The notes under the pieces were generated by a model, which saw only the letters and a list, made by a program, of their open reading frames with translations, was not told the DNA's origin and made no database searches. Both the position numbers and the translations under genes were made by a program. From the NCBI GenBank assembly GCA_027946365.1, contig JAPEUQ010000002.1:1054001-1118000 (forward strand): a stretch of 64,000 nt of DNA, in the 5' to 3' direction. The stretch is from Kalmusia sp. IMI 367209. Lineage: Eukaryota > Ascomycota > Dothideomycetes > Pleosporales > Didymosphaeriaceae. Shown here piece after piece: positions 15,660 through 28,544 of the stretch; position 1 is the first letter of the stretch; the number at the start of each line of letters is the position of its first letter.

Positions 15660-15870
15660 TCGAGTATATTGCATCCCTGCACCAAATTCCACGCTAGCTC
15701 CTCATCAAGCCTAGCCGCATCCTTCGCCTTCCCTTGCGATCCAATGCTTCAGCCCGCGCTGCCCGAGCCCTCCGTCATGCTTCCAGAGAAGAAATCCCTC
15801 AGCTCCATCTCAACGTTACCAATTGCCTCATGTACGCGATTGAAAGCCTCGGCTCTGCAATTGTTGATCC
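15660..15870 (-). pseudogene. Short gene relic of unknown family
   Basis: On the minus strand a protein-like run (INNCRAEAFNRVHEAIGNVE, then MELRDFFSGSM) continues past a TGA into SIGSQGKAKDAARLDEELAWNLVQG and ends at a TAG. It looks like the C-terminal exon of a lost gene, with one premature stop that could come from CGA to TGA. I do not recognise the family. Confidence 0.3.
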
Positions 15871-16712
15871 TTTTCGGCCGTAATATGTGATATTACCCCC
15901 TGTGCTTCTCATTGACGTTTCGTTTCACGGCATTTAGCTATCGCAATCTTTGCGGACGGGTGGCTGTGCAGATAAGTTCTTACTATCTCAGAGGAGCGTG
16001 TTGAGAAGGGTGTCAGATATCTTTCAGTTTCACCAACGTATTCAGGTTTTGTGGGTGTGTAGTATTTCATGTTTGCTGTACACAATGTGTCTAATACCCA
16101 AAAATTGTAGGAACATAGTGTACAGTAATTTCATTTCGTGGATTTCATCTGTGCGTAACTTAGAACAGAGGGATCAACTATGTTTATGCATAAATAGGTG
16201 CATATGGCGTAGCGTATCACTCCTTCAATGTAAAATTTGCTCATCGAAATTGTCTTACCGATTACATCTACCATGTAAAGTAAATTTCCATGCCTGCCAG
16301 GATACCAGTGGCATAGAACAATATTGTCTCCCTGAGTCTTCTGCCAGCTTTCCATGAGTCCGTATAAATCAAACTTGTAATCATTCCTGGACACTGACTT
16401 CCGCCGAGTTTTATGAAAGTAATACAAACTCAAACGAGAAAATTATTGATACGGCAGGGAGTTTTGTCTACATACTAGTGGTCAAACAACTGTTAAAGAT
16501 AGAAGCTGAACTTTGATGTTGTCCAATATGTCATCTTAGCTTTTCTACACATAGGGTACGTGCCTTTACAGTCAATAGAATCACCTTGATCATGCTGGAC
16601 TAACAGTATGATTGGATTCATAGAACTATTGGAAACTCAGAAAGATACTAAAATGATACAGTACCGAAAACATCAAGAGTTCATCCCCCCTGCCCATGAT
16701 AAAATGGCACAA
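15871..16712. other. Intergenic, nothing recognised
   Basis: AT-rich sequence with only short unconvincing reading frames on both strands. Confidence 0.4.
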
Positions 16713-17356
16713 TCAGGGTTGACGACGTTGAGATAAAACAATACCGCAATCTTTTCTTTTAACTACCTCAATTGGACTTTTCTTGACTTTCCCTGTTTTC
16801 TTCCCCTTTTCCTTACTTGCTTGCTTCTTTGCGTCTTTCTTCTCCACATATTCACGCAAATACTGCACAGCTTTGAGCCTTGTACAGGAAGGCAAAATAG
16901 GGTTCTCACCGAACACCAGAGTATTGTTCCGAGCATCAGTAACCCTTGCATGGTACCCGCCAGGTATTTCTTTAGTTTTGACTTTGGCTGCAATACTGTA
17001 TCTTCCTCCCCACTGCTTCACGGTGTCTATGATGATTCAGTCTATCATTGCTAGGCAAGTAAATAAGAGTACCTACTAATGATGTCGTTGGAGGAGTTTA
17101 TTGGGACAAACGTGTCTCTAATTTCCTTTTGCGGAGGCTTCTCTATACAATGGTCGCCGTTTGCGGAAATTTGTAGCTCTTCTAGAATGCCCGGTAGACT
17201 TTCTGAGCATCTCGATGATTCTTTCGTTATGGAAGGTTCCGAAGGTTCAATGTTCGTCGTCTCCTTGCCGGTGACTGTTTTTAAAGGGCCGAAATCTTCC
17301 ATTTTGAGAGCTTCGATGGGTGACACTGGTAGATCTGGGGCAGGCGAATCTATCAT
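16713..17356 (-). CDS. Small hypothetical protein, two exons
   Basis: Exons 17356-17077 and 17026-16713 (50 bp intron, GTAGGT donor, CATCATAG acceptor, phase 1) give 197 residues from ATG 17356. The N-terminal half is acidic and disordered (IDSPAPDLPVSPIEAL, TKESSRCSESLPGILEEL). The second half begins VKQWGGRYSIAAKVKT and contains a compact, probably alpha/beta region with GGYHARVTDARNNTLVFGENP and LKAVQYLREYVEKK. It ends in a lysine-rich tail (KKQASKEKGKKTGKVKK) that could be a nuclear localisation or nucleic-acid-binding segment. I do not recognise a family. A dsRBD-like alpha-beta-beta-beta-alpha order is conceivable but unproven. The frame-preserving splice and compositional change support a real gene. 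Confidence 0.55.
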
Positions 17357-18567
17357 GTCGAAATTCGTGTTTGATGATTATGCGATCTTCTTTACTGCGT
17401 GTGATAGCTTGCCTTGAGTTAATATCTGAAAGGAAGGGTCTGTTATCTATGGGGAGGGGTCCTAGGGGAGAATTTTTGAAGCACAAGATCCTAGCTTAGT
17501 GATTTTGGTTGCAGAAATTGAGTGAATCAGTGATTGAATAGCACTTATTTTATAGGTGAGTCTTCGAGGCTAGGACAGGAGGAGGCTTGCGATACCACAC
17601 CTTCATGTACAGTAAAATTCCGAGTCTCAATAACTTTTTTGGATGTGCTTGTGGCTGTGAGCTTTTGAAAAGTTGCTGAATTTCCATGGATGTACATTGA
17701 GGCATGAGGGAGAGAAGTATGGCAGCCGCGATCTCTCATGCAGTTGCTTGAATCGAAAAAACTCACGAGTGGCGATAATTGAGCCTTAAGTCAAGCGAAG
17801 AACTAGTATGAGTCAACGGACCCAAAACAATGAAAGTAATACGGTAAGCTCTAAGAGAGTAACGAGAGATCCATCTGTAGAATATGGAAAAAGGGAAGTC
17901 ATGCTCAATGAACGCCTGCTAATTTAGGGTGGCTGAGATGTCGCTCCCCAAGTTCCTGCAACGACAAAATAAAGTGTGGGAGAGCGTATTCTAGTCTCGA
18001 AGGTAAGCTGTCTTAATGTTACACCCCGAGTTCCCGTGTGCGTTGGTGGAGTGGTGGACGACTGTCCCAAGGCAGAGTCGCTGACTCAGTGGCCCCCCAG
18101 AATCGCGTAGCCACAATTCTGAATACTGTGCACTTAATCCTTTGCAATGAAGATATAAACTCGGGGAGGATATCGCTCAGGTTGCAGTGAAAAGCCTGTG
18201 GTGACCCCCGTGGGGAAGCATGCTGGGGTCAATGTCTTGTTTTCGGTGTATTGTCTCACCGAGGTCTGTCATTGGGGGGCCATCTACTGCCAAATCTTCC
18301 GTCGACTAGGGTCGCCTTGGCCACCACACCCCGCAACCTTACGCCTGCGAGATTAGTGCCATCACCGTCTCTTCGACATTGCAATATTTGTCTGGGATCT
18401 TCAGGTACGATGGGAAATGATACCCCATTACCCGGCCTGGGGTAAGGGGAGAGTGCGCGAAAACATGACAAGCATCAACTATATAAGCGCCATGACTTCG
18501 TGGAGACAAGGTACTTTGTCGCTTGTTGCGCAGCACGCACAGTCTCCACGGTTCCTCGTTCCTGACG
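17357..18567. promoter_or_regulatory. Upstream region of the rhamnogalacturonan lyase gene
   Basis: No gene seen. It contains TATATAA at 18480-18486, about 82 bp before the ATG at 18568. Several SYGGRG matches of the carbon-catabolite repressor CreA type are present: GTGGGG 18210-18215, CTGGGG 18223-18228, CTGGGG 18437-18442, and CCCCAG (reverse orientation) near 18090. Paired CreA sites about 8 bp apart are the arrangement usually considered functional. The motif is short, so chance matches are likely for some. Confidence 0.4.
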
Positions 18568-20702
18568 ATGCGCCTCAATTTAGTGGGTGGAGTGTTACTC
18601 CTCTCTAACATCGGCTTTGCCGCCGCGCGCCTGACCGCCAATGAGACCTCCACATATCTGCAGCTTGAAAATGATCGCCTGTTTGTCTCCGTGAACAAAT
18701 CGGTCGGTGTCGTCGATACTCTTGTGCTTGATGGACAAGACCTCCTTGGATCACGAGCCTATATCCCATATACCCCTGGTGGCTCTTCAGGCAATGGTCG
18801 GTACGGTATCGGTCCTTACCTCGACTGTTATTGCATCCCCGCCAGCGGCCCTTCAAGCACTGGGTCCGGATCGTACACGCCAGGCTCCATTGCCCCCACC
18901 TATAAGCTTTTCAAAGGCATCGATGCCCACCATGTCGCTTATGGGGGTGTCATGATGAGCGAGGTGTACCCACCGACTGGACAGGTGTTACAACAATACT
19001 GGTTCTTACGCGATGGGGAGACGGGTTTACACACTTTTAGTCGAATTGCGTATCACAACTCGACTACACCGTTCCTGCGCAATCTTCAAGAGTTTAGGAC
19101 GCTGTTTCGACCAAGTACAGAACTGTGGACGGACTTAATCACCGATGATAATCTTGCAGCGAAGATGCCGGTGCCAAATCCGGCTTCAGGCAGTACTGCT
19201 AATGCAACGACCGTGCAAGACGCGACATGGTATATCGGAAACCGCACGAATGACCCATACGTGGAATCTTTTGCCGACTACTTTACAAAATACACCTTCT
19301 CTACAACCTGGCGCGATCAAACCGCCCATGGGCTGTTCGGAGATGGTTCAAAGAGCAAGGACAACTCGACGTTCGGTGCCTGGCTGGTGATGAATACTAA
19401 AGACACATACTTCGGCGGTCCAGTACATTCAGATCTTGTCGTTGACGGGATCGTTTACAATTATATGGTCTCGAATCACCATGGCGACGGTACACCAAAC
19501 ATAACCGACGGTTTCGATCGCACATTCGGCCCGCAGTATTACCACTTCAACAAGGGCCCTGCCGGCGGTTCATGGAAGGCATTGCGAGACGAGGCCGTAC
19601 GGTACGCCTCCCCGTCATGGAATGCAGGCTTCTACGACAGCATCTCCCAGTATATTCCGAATTACGTTCCCACCACAGGACGTGGATCCTGGAAAGCTAA
19701 AATTGACCTCCCTAAAGGCGCGAAGAACGCGATCGCAGTCTTGGCGCAAGATGGAGTCGACTTCCAAGACAACGTCTTAGATCCCTCAGCTTACCAATAC
19801 TGGGCCGACGTCTCAAGCAGCGGCAAAGTCGAGATCGATCGTATCAAAGCCGGAACATATCGGGTAACTGTGTATGCCGAAGGCATCTTTGGCGACTTTA
19901 TAAAGGATGGTATAGTCGTAAGGGCCGGCAAGTCAACCAATAGCGGCACTTTGAAGTGGAAGGCAGAGTCCGCAGGCACCGAGCTGTGGCGTATCGGCAC
20001 ACCTGACAAAGCTGGTGGAGAGTGGCGGCACGGGAACACCCGACTCGATACCCCACTCCATCCTGAAGAGTACCGCATTTACTGGGGCGCATACGATTAC
20101 ATCGAAGATTTCCCGGATGGTGTGAACTTTCATGTGGGGAAGAGCGATCCGGCGAAGGATTTCAATTACATTCATTGGTCAGTGTTTGGCGGGTATGCCA
20201 ACTCGAGGCGGCCCGAACAGGTTGCAGGACATGGAGAGATCAACAACTGGACCATATCATTCGACCTCGATAAGCATGATCTAGACAAAAAGAAGGATGC
20301 GACGTTTACCATACAATTGGCGGGAGCGAAGACGGCAGCCGGTAACACGGATACCTTCAACGTCACGCAGCCATGGAACAACTTGCCACTTGCCGTTGCT
20401 GTAAATGGACATGACCTCGAGCCCTGGATCATTCCGTGAGTAGCTCTTTCCAGAATTTGCTATACATCAAGTGCTCTAACATATCCCACAGTTGGAACCA
20501 GTCGTCTTCCTGTGCTACGCGTAGCGCCATCACTTGCTACACGCTGGGACATAAGTATAGTTTCCCGGCGAAGTACCTATCCGTTGCGCAAACGAATGAG
20601 TTTGTATTGAGCCTACCGTATAATGCGACGGACTATGAAAGTGCACTTCTCCCTAGGAGCGTGTATGTCCAATACGATGCACTACGGTTAGAAGTGAAGT
20701 AG
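18568..20702 (+). CDS. Secreted rhamnogalacturonan lyase, PL4 family
   Basis: Exons 18568-20435 and 20492-20702 (56 bp intron, GTGAGT donor, CCCACAG acceptor, joining WIIP to WNQSSS) give 692 residues. The start MRLNLVGGVLLLSNIGFAAA is a signal peptide; an upstream TTG in frame is not needed. Domains as in fungal RGL4 enzymes: an N-terminal catalytic beta-sandwich (to about residue 360, with NDRLFVSVNKSVGVVDTLVLDGQDLLG and GRYGIGPYLDCYCIP), a fibronectin-III-like middle domain (about 370-470) and a C-terminal carbohydrate-binding jelly roll with GTELWRIGTPDKAGGEW and INNWTISFDL. It cuts the rhamnose-galacturonate backbone of pectin hairy regions by beta-elimination. Many N-glycosylation sequons (NETS, NSTT, NATT, NRTN) fit secretion. 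Intact; pairs functionally with the PL1 gene 7.5 kb away. Confidence 0.92.
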
Positions 20703-22189
20703 TTGGTTCAAAAATGATACATTTCAATTCGCATTTTTACATAACGGAACTGGTACATGCGTGACATTCTACTCGTATATGAGCCTGAGCGTGTGTGAGT
20801 TCTCAGTGACTGCGATAATGAGGCCAAACTCAAGGGAGTCATAAGCAAGTTGCATGAGCATGGTCAAGCACCCAATGACACTTGTCTTCTACCGTGGCCA
20901 AAGATGTGTCCACGCTTCATAAGCTTCATGACGCGTTGTTCCTTAGAGACTATTCCTGGCTGCAAGGGTTGGGTCGCATCAGCAGCATATATATTCGCTA
21001 CACCTGCCGATCGTCGGTAGTCAATCGGCAGATGCCCATCAGCTATCGGTCCGATCGGGCTTACCCGTGTCGACGGATCCTCGATTAGCGATCTGGTTCC
21101 TGCACCAAGGGCGCCACCATCGCTAGTTCGCAACGATGGTGCCTGACCGTGCATTGAACCTCTCGCCCTGCGCTTGTGTCCTCTTTGAATGTTCTGTCAA
21201 CAGCCATGACTGCCGTGCCACTACCGCATGTCAACGCTCCGGCAGACTGTCTGGACAAATTATCCAAATGTGAAGGCAGTTATGAACAGATCACTGCAAG
21301 TAGGCGAACCTCCAGATTTTAAAGGGGACGTGTTGTTAGGCGCACCCAGTGGGATGACGCGGACGTGCCAGTGGAGCTATTGACCTCGTAAAACCACATT
21401 CGTCATTTCGGTCGTCCGCCCAACGACTCATACAGCTCAGAGCCCTATACCATACCCCGATATATCAAGGAAAGAAGCGTTGCGTCTCCTTTGGCGGGTA
21501 CAGCTACTAATCTTGCACCGACGCTCCAATTATATCGAGAAGCAGCTGACCTCTTGCTTGCCATGCACAAAGATCAGGCACAGGGATGGTTCGTTGCGGG
21601 GTAAATCCCTGACTGAACTTCCAACATGGAGCGACACTTCTCCCCTTTTTGCGCCCCGCGCCGGGACCTTGGTTTAGTTGCCCAAGTCAACTTACCGACT
21701 CCGGCACACATGCCGCTATATTGGGCTTTCGCAATATTTGCCCACAATTGGTCACTCCATCGCTAGCGACATGTCCTCCAAAGCTCCCTAAAATCCCATC
21801 CTCCAACGATGGCGGAGACCTGTTAGGCCCTGAAACATGTGGCGACGGGGATGTCGCTGCGAACTATCGTCTACCCAAGACGGAGATTTATATGTGACGA
21901 GAATAGCGCAAGGGACGTCCCGGTGTTGTTCCGACACTCGTGCCACTGGCGTAGTCATGTTTATGCACGTATGAAGGGGTAGGAGCGCCTTCGTGGTCTA
22001 TTACCCTGCTGCACATCCTGTTCTCGAGCGGAGATACTTCCTTCTCACTCTTCCCCATGCGTTGACTCTAGTTTGTGCACGTAGATCGTGTCCGGATGTC
22101 AGCGCAAGGAGGTTCGGGTACGTTCCTTTTTCAAGTCGACACTGATTGCCCACCTCGGCATCTGAGGGATTTGAAGCAGCCATCACGAG
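20703..22189. other. Intergenic, no supported gene
   Basis: 1.5 kb without an intact gene. A minus-strand frame at 21154-20864 is open for 96 codons but resembles nothing I know. Confidence 0.4.
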
Positions 22190-23379
22190 ATGGACCACGA
22201 GGATAACGGACCAGTGATATTGGGGGCTACATGGTTTTTGACTGCGATTTCAGCAGCTTTCCTCGGGTTGAGGCTTTACGCAAAATCGAGTCGACGTCAA
22301 GGACTCTGGTGGGATGACTACATCCTCATCACATCATGGGTAAGTTACCTTCAAGGCTTCATCATCTAGGTCTAGAAAATCGCATGATTGTGATACTAAT
22401 GCCAAGCCCTATCAGCTACTCCTCGCCGTCGAAGCTGCAATAACCCAGGCTGGCCGCGAGCTCGGCATGGGTAAACATGTCTGGACCATTCCCCAAGAAG
22501 ACGCATTCGCCCTCGCTCGCCTGACCTACATCGGTGCAACAGTATCCTGCTTTGCCGCCACCCTTTCCAAGATCTCCTTCGGCGTCACGCTACTGCGTTT
22601 TACCTCGGGCAAACTCAACATCTTCGTCTGGTTTTGCTGTATCTCCCTTTTCCTCTTCATGCTACCGTCCGCGTTTTTGTCCTGGATACAATGCCGACCT
22701 GTGGCCAAGCTGTGGAATCCTTTCCTAGAGGGCAGCTGCTGGGGCGGCACAATATTGAGAGACTACGGGTTCTTCAATGCGGCGTTCTGCGCGACGGTGG
22801 ATTTTGCACTCGCTCTGCTCCCGTGGAAGTTGTTGTGGGGATTACAGCTGCAGACGAAGGAGAAGATTGGGGTGGGTATCGCAATGAGCATGGGCTTACT
22901 TGCGGGCATGTGCGCAATCATCAAGGGAATATACCTCCAACAGCTTACAGACTCGGACTTCTTTTGTGAGTATCTCAACAGCGAAGGACAAAGATTTATC
23001 CTAACAGCATGATAAAGACAAAGGCAAAGACGTGACGATTTGGACCGCAGTCGAAACAGCTACCGCCATCGTGGGTGCGTGCATTCCGGTCCTGCGCGTC
23101 TTTTTCTTCAAGAACACGACCACTTCGCTGCACGACCGATACTACCGCACTAATGACGAACGAAGTACGACCGCTGGTGGGAGTACAATGCGAAGCGGGG
23201 ATGTACCGTTATCTTTCCTCACTCGAACAAAGTCGACATCTACGAGCATAAGAAGCGTCCCTGGTGCGGAAGAATTGGGCACAGTGATATCGAACGATCA
23301 CGGCGGAATATTGCAAACAAATACAGTGACGGTAGTATACGAGCCGTATGAGCAAGATACATATAGAAAAGGGAGATAG
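22190..23379 (+). CDS. Seven-helix integral membrane protein, fungal rhodopsin-like (SAT4) family
   Basis: Three exons, 22190-22339, 22416-22965 and 23018-23379, give 353 residues; all junctions keep frame. The start MDHEDNGPVILGATWFLTAI leads into the first helix. The family signature LRLYAKSSRRQGLWWDDYILITSW follows, then GRELGMGKHVWTI. Further helices are around SCFAATLSKISFGVTLLRF, FVWFCCISLFLFMLPSAFL, CRPVAKLWNP and FFNAAFCATVDFALALLPW. A later part has TIWTAVETATAIVGACIPVLRVFF and a hydrophilic tail of about 85 residues. This family is very common in plant-associated fungi; members include PTH11-like and SAT4-like proteins of the plasma membrane whose ligands are mostly unknown. No CFEM domain is seen at the N-terminus. 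Intact. Confidence 0.85.
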
Positions 23380-23925
23380 ATTTTTCTCATTGTAAAGCTT
23401 TAGCTCTGGTTCTATAATTCTACCGTAAGCTAGTCTATCAGACATGCGAAGCGCTCGCAAACTCATCTCACGTGTTTTATAACATGCAGTTGCAGATGGT
23501 CGATTTCTGCAGTTAGCTTCCTGACAAGGCTTGATACTCCCCCCTTCCACCTTTCTCCCGAAATCGAGCGGCTGCTCCAAGCGTCTTATCATCTTCAGCC
23601 CACTCGACGAGCGGCTTAGAGTTTACATAGATCTAATGTATGCGACGTTTTAAAACCCTACGTAAGGGCGACCGCATGTACATACATGGCGCATAGGACA
23701 GCGACATGGAAGCTCTAGTGTGAACTCCCCCCTAAATATTAAATTTACCCGGTGCGAAGCGCTCCGGAGTTCATCTGATGTCACTGCTTCAATAAGATGC
23801 TAGCTGATAAAGTATACTTGAACTAATAATAAATCAGTCAATACTAAAAGCTTCAGAGGCCTAATAATAGCTAAATATATAACTTGTACCTATTGGCTTA
23901 CTTTCCATAAAATCGCGTTGACGGT
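23380..23925. other. AT-rich intergenic tract
   Basis: No gene. 23810-23900 is rich in TA and CTAATA steps and looks like old mutated repeat sequence, but I cannot name the element. Confidence 0.35.
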
Positions 23926-26900
23926 CTACTGTCCGCTCAGTCGTTTCCAAATTTTGGTCATGCGAGAACGGGGTTCTTCCTGCTTGCCTGCCGGCTTAAC
24001 TTTTTTTTGCGTGGGCGCCAATGAACGCGTCGACACTGGTCGATCTAGAACAGTGTGTTCACTTCGCTCTTTGAGGACGAGTCTTATCTGGTGCTCCGTC
24101 TCTGGATCGGTATCTCGCTTTCTGTAACCTGCTTGTCGAAGCCGTGATAGGACTACGTCATCAAGAATAAATTCTTCCCACGTCCTGCGTCCATCTGGGA
24201 GGATATTGGGATCCGCGCCCCTATCTAAAAGCATATTCATTGTAGAGATGGGGCCCTTCTTAGCAGCGTAGTATAGTGCAGTCCTTCTTCCCGAATCTGT
24301 GCTGTTGATTGAGTAATCTTCTTCCAGAAAGAACTCGATCATGGGGATGTTGCCGTTGACGACGGCCTGCCTTATATTTGTGACCGCCCTGCAACATCGT
24401 GACTTCCTGAAAGCTAAGTCACTGATCGTTCTGTAAGAATGGCTGGTCGGTACAAAATCGAGCCACTCTTCTGCAGTGAGGCCGCTCTCATCGCACTGGA
24501 GGTGAGTCTCTGAAACAACAGAGCTATCCATTAAAAGTCTGACAGTGGCCAAATCTCGACTATGAACTGCCAAGTGAAGGACTGACCAGCCATGGTTATC
24601 CTGGCGGGAGGCGCTGGATCTTACTCTGCTATCCTCCAAGAGGGATTGTACGACGTGAGAATGTCCCATGAAGGCGGCATGGTGTAGTGGAGTCCAACCG
24701 TGACATGTCGATTTGATAGGGTCGGCCCCTTCTCGAAGAAGGAGGCTTACGATAGTATTATGTCCTCCGTTTACAGCACAATGTAATGGTGAAGTACCGT
24801 AGGAACTGACCGTATTGAAATTTGCGCCATGCCTCAACAACAGTTTTACAGTCTCCAGATGACCCTCCTCCGCTGCCCAATGTATAGCGGACCACCCTCC
24901 GCGATCACGATGATTTGGATCTGCGCCGTTTTCGAGCAGTAAATGTACCGGGTAGTGGTCACCACATGCTGCCGCTTCTTCCAATGGCACCATTTGCGTG
25001 TTTCGAGTCATATGCATGACATTCGCTCCCTTATCCACAAGTATATCAGCAATTACTGAGTAGCCCAGGCTGGCTGCCCAACCCAACGCAGATTTTCCAT
25101 CAGCACTGGTGGAGTTGATGTCGACGCCTAGGGATAGTAGTAAACAAGTGGCGTTTGTTTTCCTAGTGATAACAGCCCAGAGGTACGGAGAGAACCCATA
25201 GTTATCAGTGGCATCAGTATCGCCACCGTATTCAACTATTAGTTTCATCCCTTCAGTGAAGTCCCACTGAGAAGCGTAATGCAGGGGTGTCTGGCCATTG
25301 ACATCTCCCATATTTATGATATCTCTAATTCCAGATTCCAACAGCAGTCTCATCATATCTAAGCCCTGGAACGATTTCATAGAAGCGTAATGCAGTGCTG
25401 TCTTCCCGTCATTTGCTCTGCTGCGTAGGTTTGTACCCTGGCGTATAAGGGACTGGGCCTCGAGCAAATTACCGAACTGCACTGCGCGATGAAGCTTTGG
25501 AACCCCACTCGCATCTTTGTCCTCCAAGTCGAGTCTTTCTACAGAGGTGCTGATGTCTACTTTGCGATTGTTCAAGTGGCTATCTTCAGCTTCAGTCTGG
25601 GAGTCTAAGGCTTCATCATCCAGTACACTGTACATGGATCCGCGCAACTTTGCATACCCAAATCCATCGTCCTCTAATGGTTGGTCGCTATCGACGTCTT
25701 CAGCATTGTCTTCAACATTGCTAGGTAATTTTTGCAATGCAAGCAAAGCAATTTCTTTCATATGAGTGGCGATGTGTAAATAAAGAGCTTCGCTCGAGAA
25801 GACGGTGTTTGATTCGACCCTTGAAGTGGGTTGAAAATCGTCGCCAAATGGGCACTCCATAATTTTCTCAGTGACTGGTCTTCGAGCTGCGTTGCTGAGC
25901 GTCCCCACATGCGTCTCAGGGACGCCATGTTCTACACGTGAGTGCTCTCGATACTGAACCATCTGTTCGAAGATGATTGGGTCGTGAGACGGGGCTCTGC
26001 ACTCCCATGCATACCCGTGAGCGTTCTGCATGTGACTCATCCAGGTTTTCGATGTTTCGAATGTCAACGAGCCAGGCTCTTGTTGGCTTGACTCCGTGCA
26101 GTGGGCAAAGATACAGACAAAAGGCTCTAGATCTTTGATAACATGATCGCTAAGGCCGGTCAGACATTGTTTTTATATGACAAGAGCAATCTGCTTACTT
26201 CCACATCATGGACTTTGAGGCACCCTCAAATTCAAGAATGACCCCGCAGTATGGGCACTCGCTTGTCGTCGGCACTGGAGGGAATGATAATTTGTTGTTC
26301 ACTAGAACAGACTTGGCCCGAGGAACGTCCACCGTGGAGCTAGCGTACAGAGCCTCCACAATAGTTTGTCGAGCAGTAGTCGCATAAGTTATGGGTGCTT
26401 GCGGAGCACTAGTTGGTTTCGACCTTTCATCAATGGTGTTGAGTATCGGATGCGCGTTTGCGGCGAAACGTACGGCCGGAGCACCATCCGCTATCTTAGG
26501 GAGTTGAGGTAACTGATCACTTCTTGGGTTCGCCTGTGGACGATGGACACTCAAGGTAATGCATCTTCGATGTGACCTTTGATAACACAATCGTCGAAGT
26601 CGCAGCGCATTAGCCTCGACCAATCCTGAGCGAAGAGCCTCTGATATATGAGGGAATCGGAAGCGAATGTAGCATTCTGTGTAAAGGCGCAATTCGGTGA
26701 TGGCATTGTTTGCTTCCTCATCATCTCTGTATCTTCCTATTCTGGATGTTCTCTTGGTCTTTGCGGACTTCCGAATAGCACTGGCCAAACGGAAGAGTCG
26801 CGCCATTGTTCCTCCAATATTATAGGTGATTAAGGCGATATTGTCTTGTGCTTGATCCTCATTGCTGTCCGCATCGCTTGCATCATCGTCGGCTCTCTTG

Positions 26901-27354
26901 GTGACCTCCGCATCGTCGCCCTCTGATACGCGTTGTTTTTTCCTACTCGGGGTCTGCGGTGGATCGTGGATTGGCTTCACTATCGTGAAAACTCCCGTTA
27001 GCGTAAAAGTCCTAGCGTACATTCCTATTGCGGTGACTACTTGCGAGATGTCAAAGAATCACAAATTACGTCCAAAAGCTGATGGATAATCTCTACGACT
27101 GTTGGACTGTATCGGAGCCTGTAATCCAACGAGACATTAAGCGGCCCAAAGACATCCATGTTTGATGCCCACAGCGTAAAACGCGCTAGCTGATCGTCCA
27201 TCACAGTAGGATCCGGCGCAATCCCCGGCACAGCCATGTATTTTCGGAAGAGCTGATTGCATTGCAATGCATGTTCAGCGATAGACGGGCCAAGGTCTTC
27301 TTGAAGAAATACGTCTTCGATGGAGTCCGGTTCGCGTGGATCCTGAAGTGTCAT
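23926..27354 (-). CDS. C2H2-type zinc-binding plus ankyrin-repeat protein
   Basis: Three exons, 27354-27070, about 26974-26199 and 26149-23926, give about 1094 residues. The second intron is clear (GTAAGC donor, CCTTAG acceptor). The first intron's acceptor is less certain: CCAATCC at 26974 keeps frame with the GTAATT donor. The N-terminal third is helical and resembles the fungal domain that precedes AcuF-like C2H2 fingers. A zinc-binding segment follows around residues 335-420: ECPYCGVILEFEG, then DHVIKDLEPFVCIFAHC, SKTWMSHMQNAHGYAWEC and QYREHSRVEHG. From about 565 to 1060 there are ten to twelve ankyrin repeats (for example GWSAIHWAAEEGHLETVKLLLRHGAN, GWTPLHHAAFMGHSHVVQSLLED). Such proteins are common in fungal accessory repertoires and their roles are largely unknown. 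It is a scaffold by architecture, with no enzymatic domain seen. Divergent from the NACHT gene. Confidence 0.8.
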
Positions 27355-28544
27355 AACGAGAAGGCTGTGCTATAGGCGATGGGCGATAGCTTAGGGTTGC
27401 CCCAAGAATCCACGAGGTTGGTGTTCCTGGTTGCGAGTATGGAGATTCCTCAATTCTGAACTATCATCAAGAGACTAGTATTTATTTCAAAAATGTTGAA
27501 AGGCACAAGCCTCAGAATTCGTTTTCGGGGGTGGCGATGAGGCGGGGTGCCCGAGGTTCGGCTAGACCGAATCGCAGCCTCTCACATTTGTCATCTTGAG
27601 AATGATTGAGAATGGCTTAGCGCTTTCTTTTTGCCTCCCTGTGCATAGTGAACAGCTTAGCCAGTCTAGCTGTCGGTCCAATTTATGTAGGTCATTAAAG
27701 GATTGACCCCTGGTGTACGCCGAGCAGCCGTTCTAACGCGTTTTGGGTGCTCCATTATTAAACGATCTACCAGCAGAAAGGGCGATATTGACGCTGAAAT
27801 TGATCCTTTAAGTCACTAAAGATAGGTGAACAGCGTAATTAACACTACTCGCCAAAAGGTATGGTGTGGAACGTTCAACGCTATCGCGGTGTCACCGAGG
27901 GCGGCAGGGCTCCACCTCCGAGAAATACAACAAAATCGCGACTGCTCACTTTTACAAAGAAACCGCAGGTCAAACCAATGAAACATATGAATCAAAACAA
28001 CCAGAAGTAACAAACCAGAACAAAACAAGCAACGCTGACTAGCACAATCAACTGACTACCAATCACGGCAAACAGGCCACTTCTTCACTTTTCATCTTTT
28101 AGTAATGTAGTTAGACAGCGAGATGGCTAGTTAAAAATTCCTCAAAAGAACTGTCCTAGCATGCCCTAAGAGTGAGCTGACCACCTAAGCCAGCCGCTAT
28201 ATCAGGGCTAGAACATTATAACTCTATAAAGATTGTGATAGCTAAATGAATTCTTGAGCTCTACAGATCTCTTTACCAGGATTCTACTAAAAATAAAAAG
28301 CTATGATGTAGAACTCTATGGCCTATAGCCTTAAGTGTAGCAGAGCTGTCTTGGAGGGCGCGCGTTACGGTGTGACCTGAGTTACGCCAAGCTCTGCGGT
28401 CTTGCTGTTCTTGGGGGTTCCCCTGCCTAATTTAGTGCACCTTGTGAGGCTGGCTGCTTTGCCCCCATCCTCAAAATTTCATTGACTCCCAGAGAAGCGA
28501 TTCTCCCGTTAGTTTCTCATTGTGGATCCGCGCACTGTCCAGAA
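27355..28544. other. Divergent intergenic region with AT-rich degraded tract
   Basis: 1.19 kb between the ankyrin and NLR start codons. 28100-28340 is rich in TA dinucleotides and stop codons in all frames, like mutated transposon sequence. The proximal ends must hold the two promoters. Confidence 0.4.

Noticed and set aside
20864..21154. 96-codon minus-strand frame
   Set aside because: No known family, no consistent splice sites, and flanks closed in all frames.
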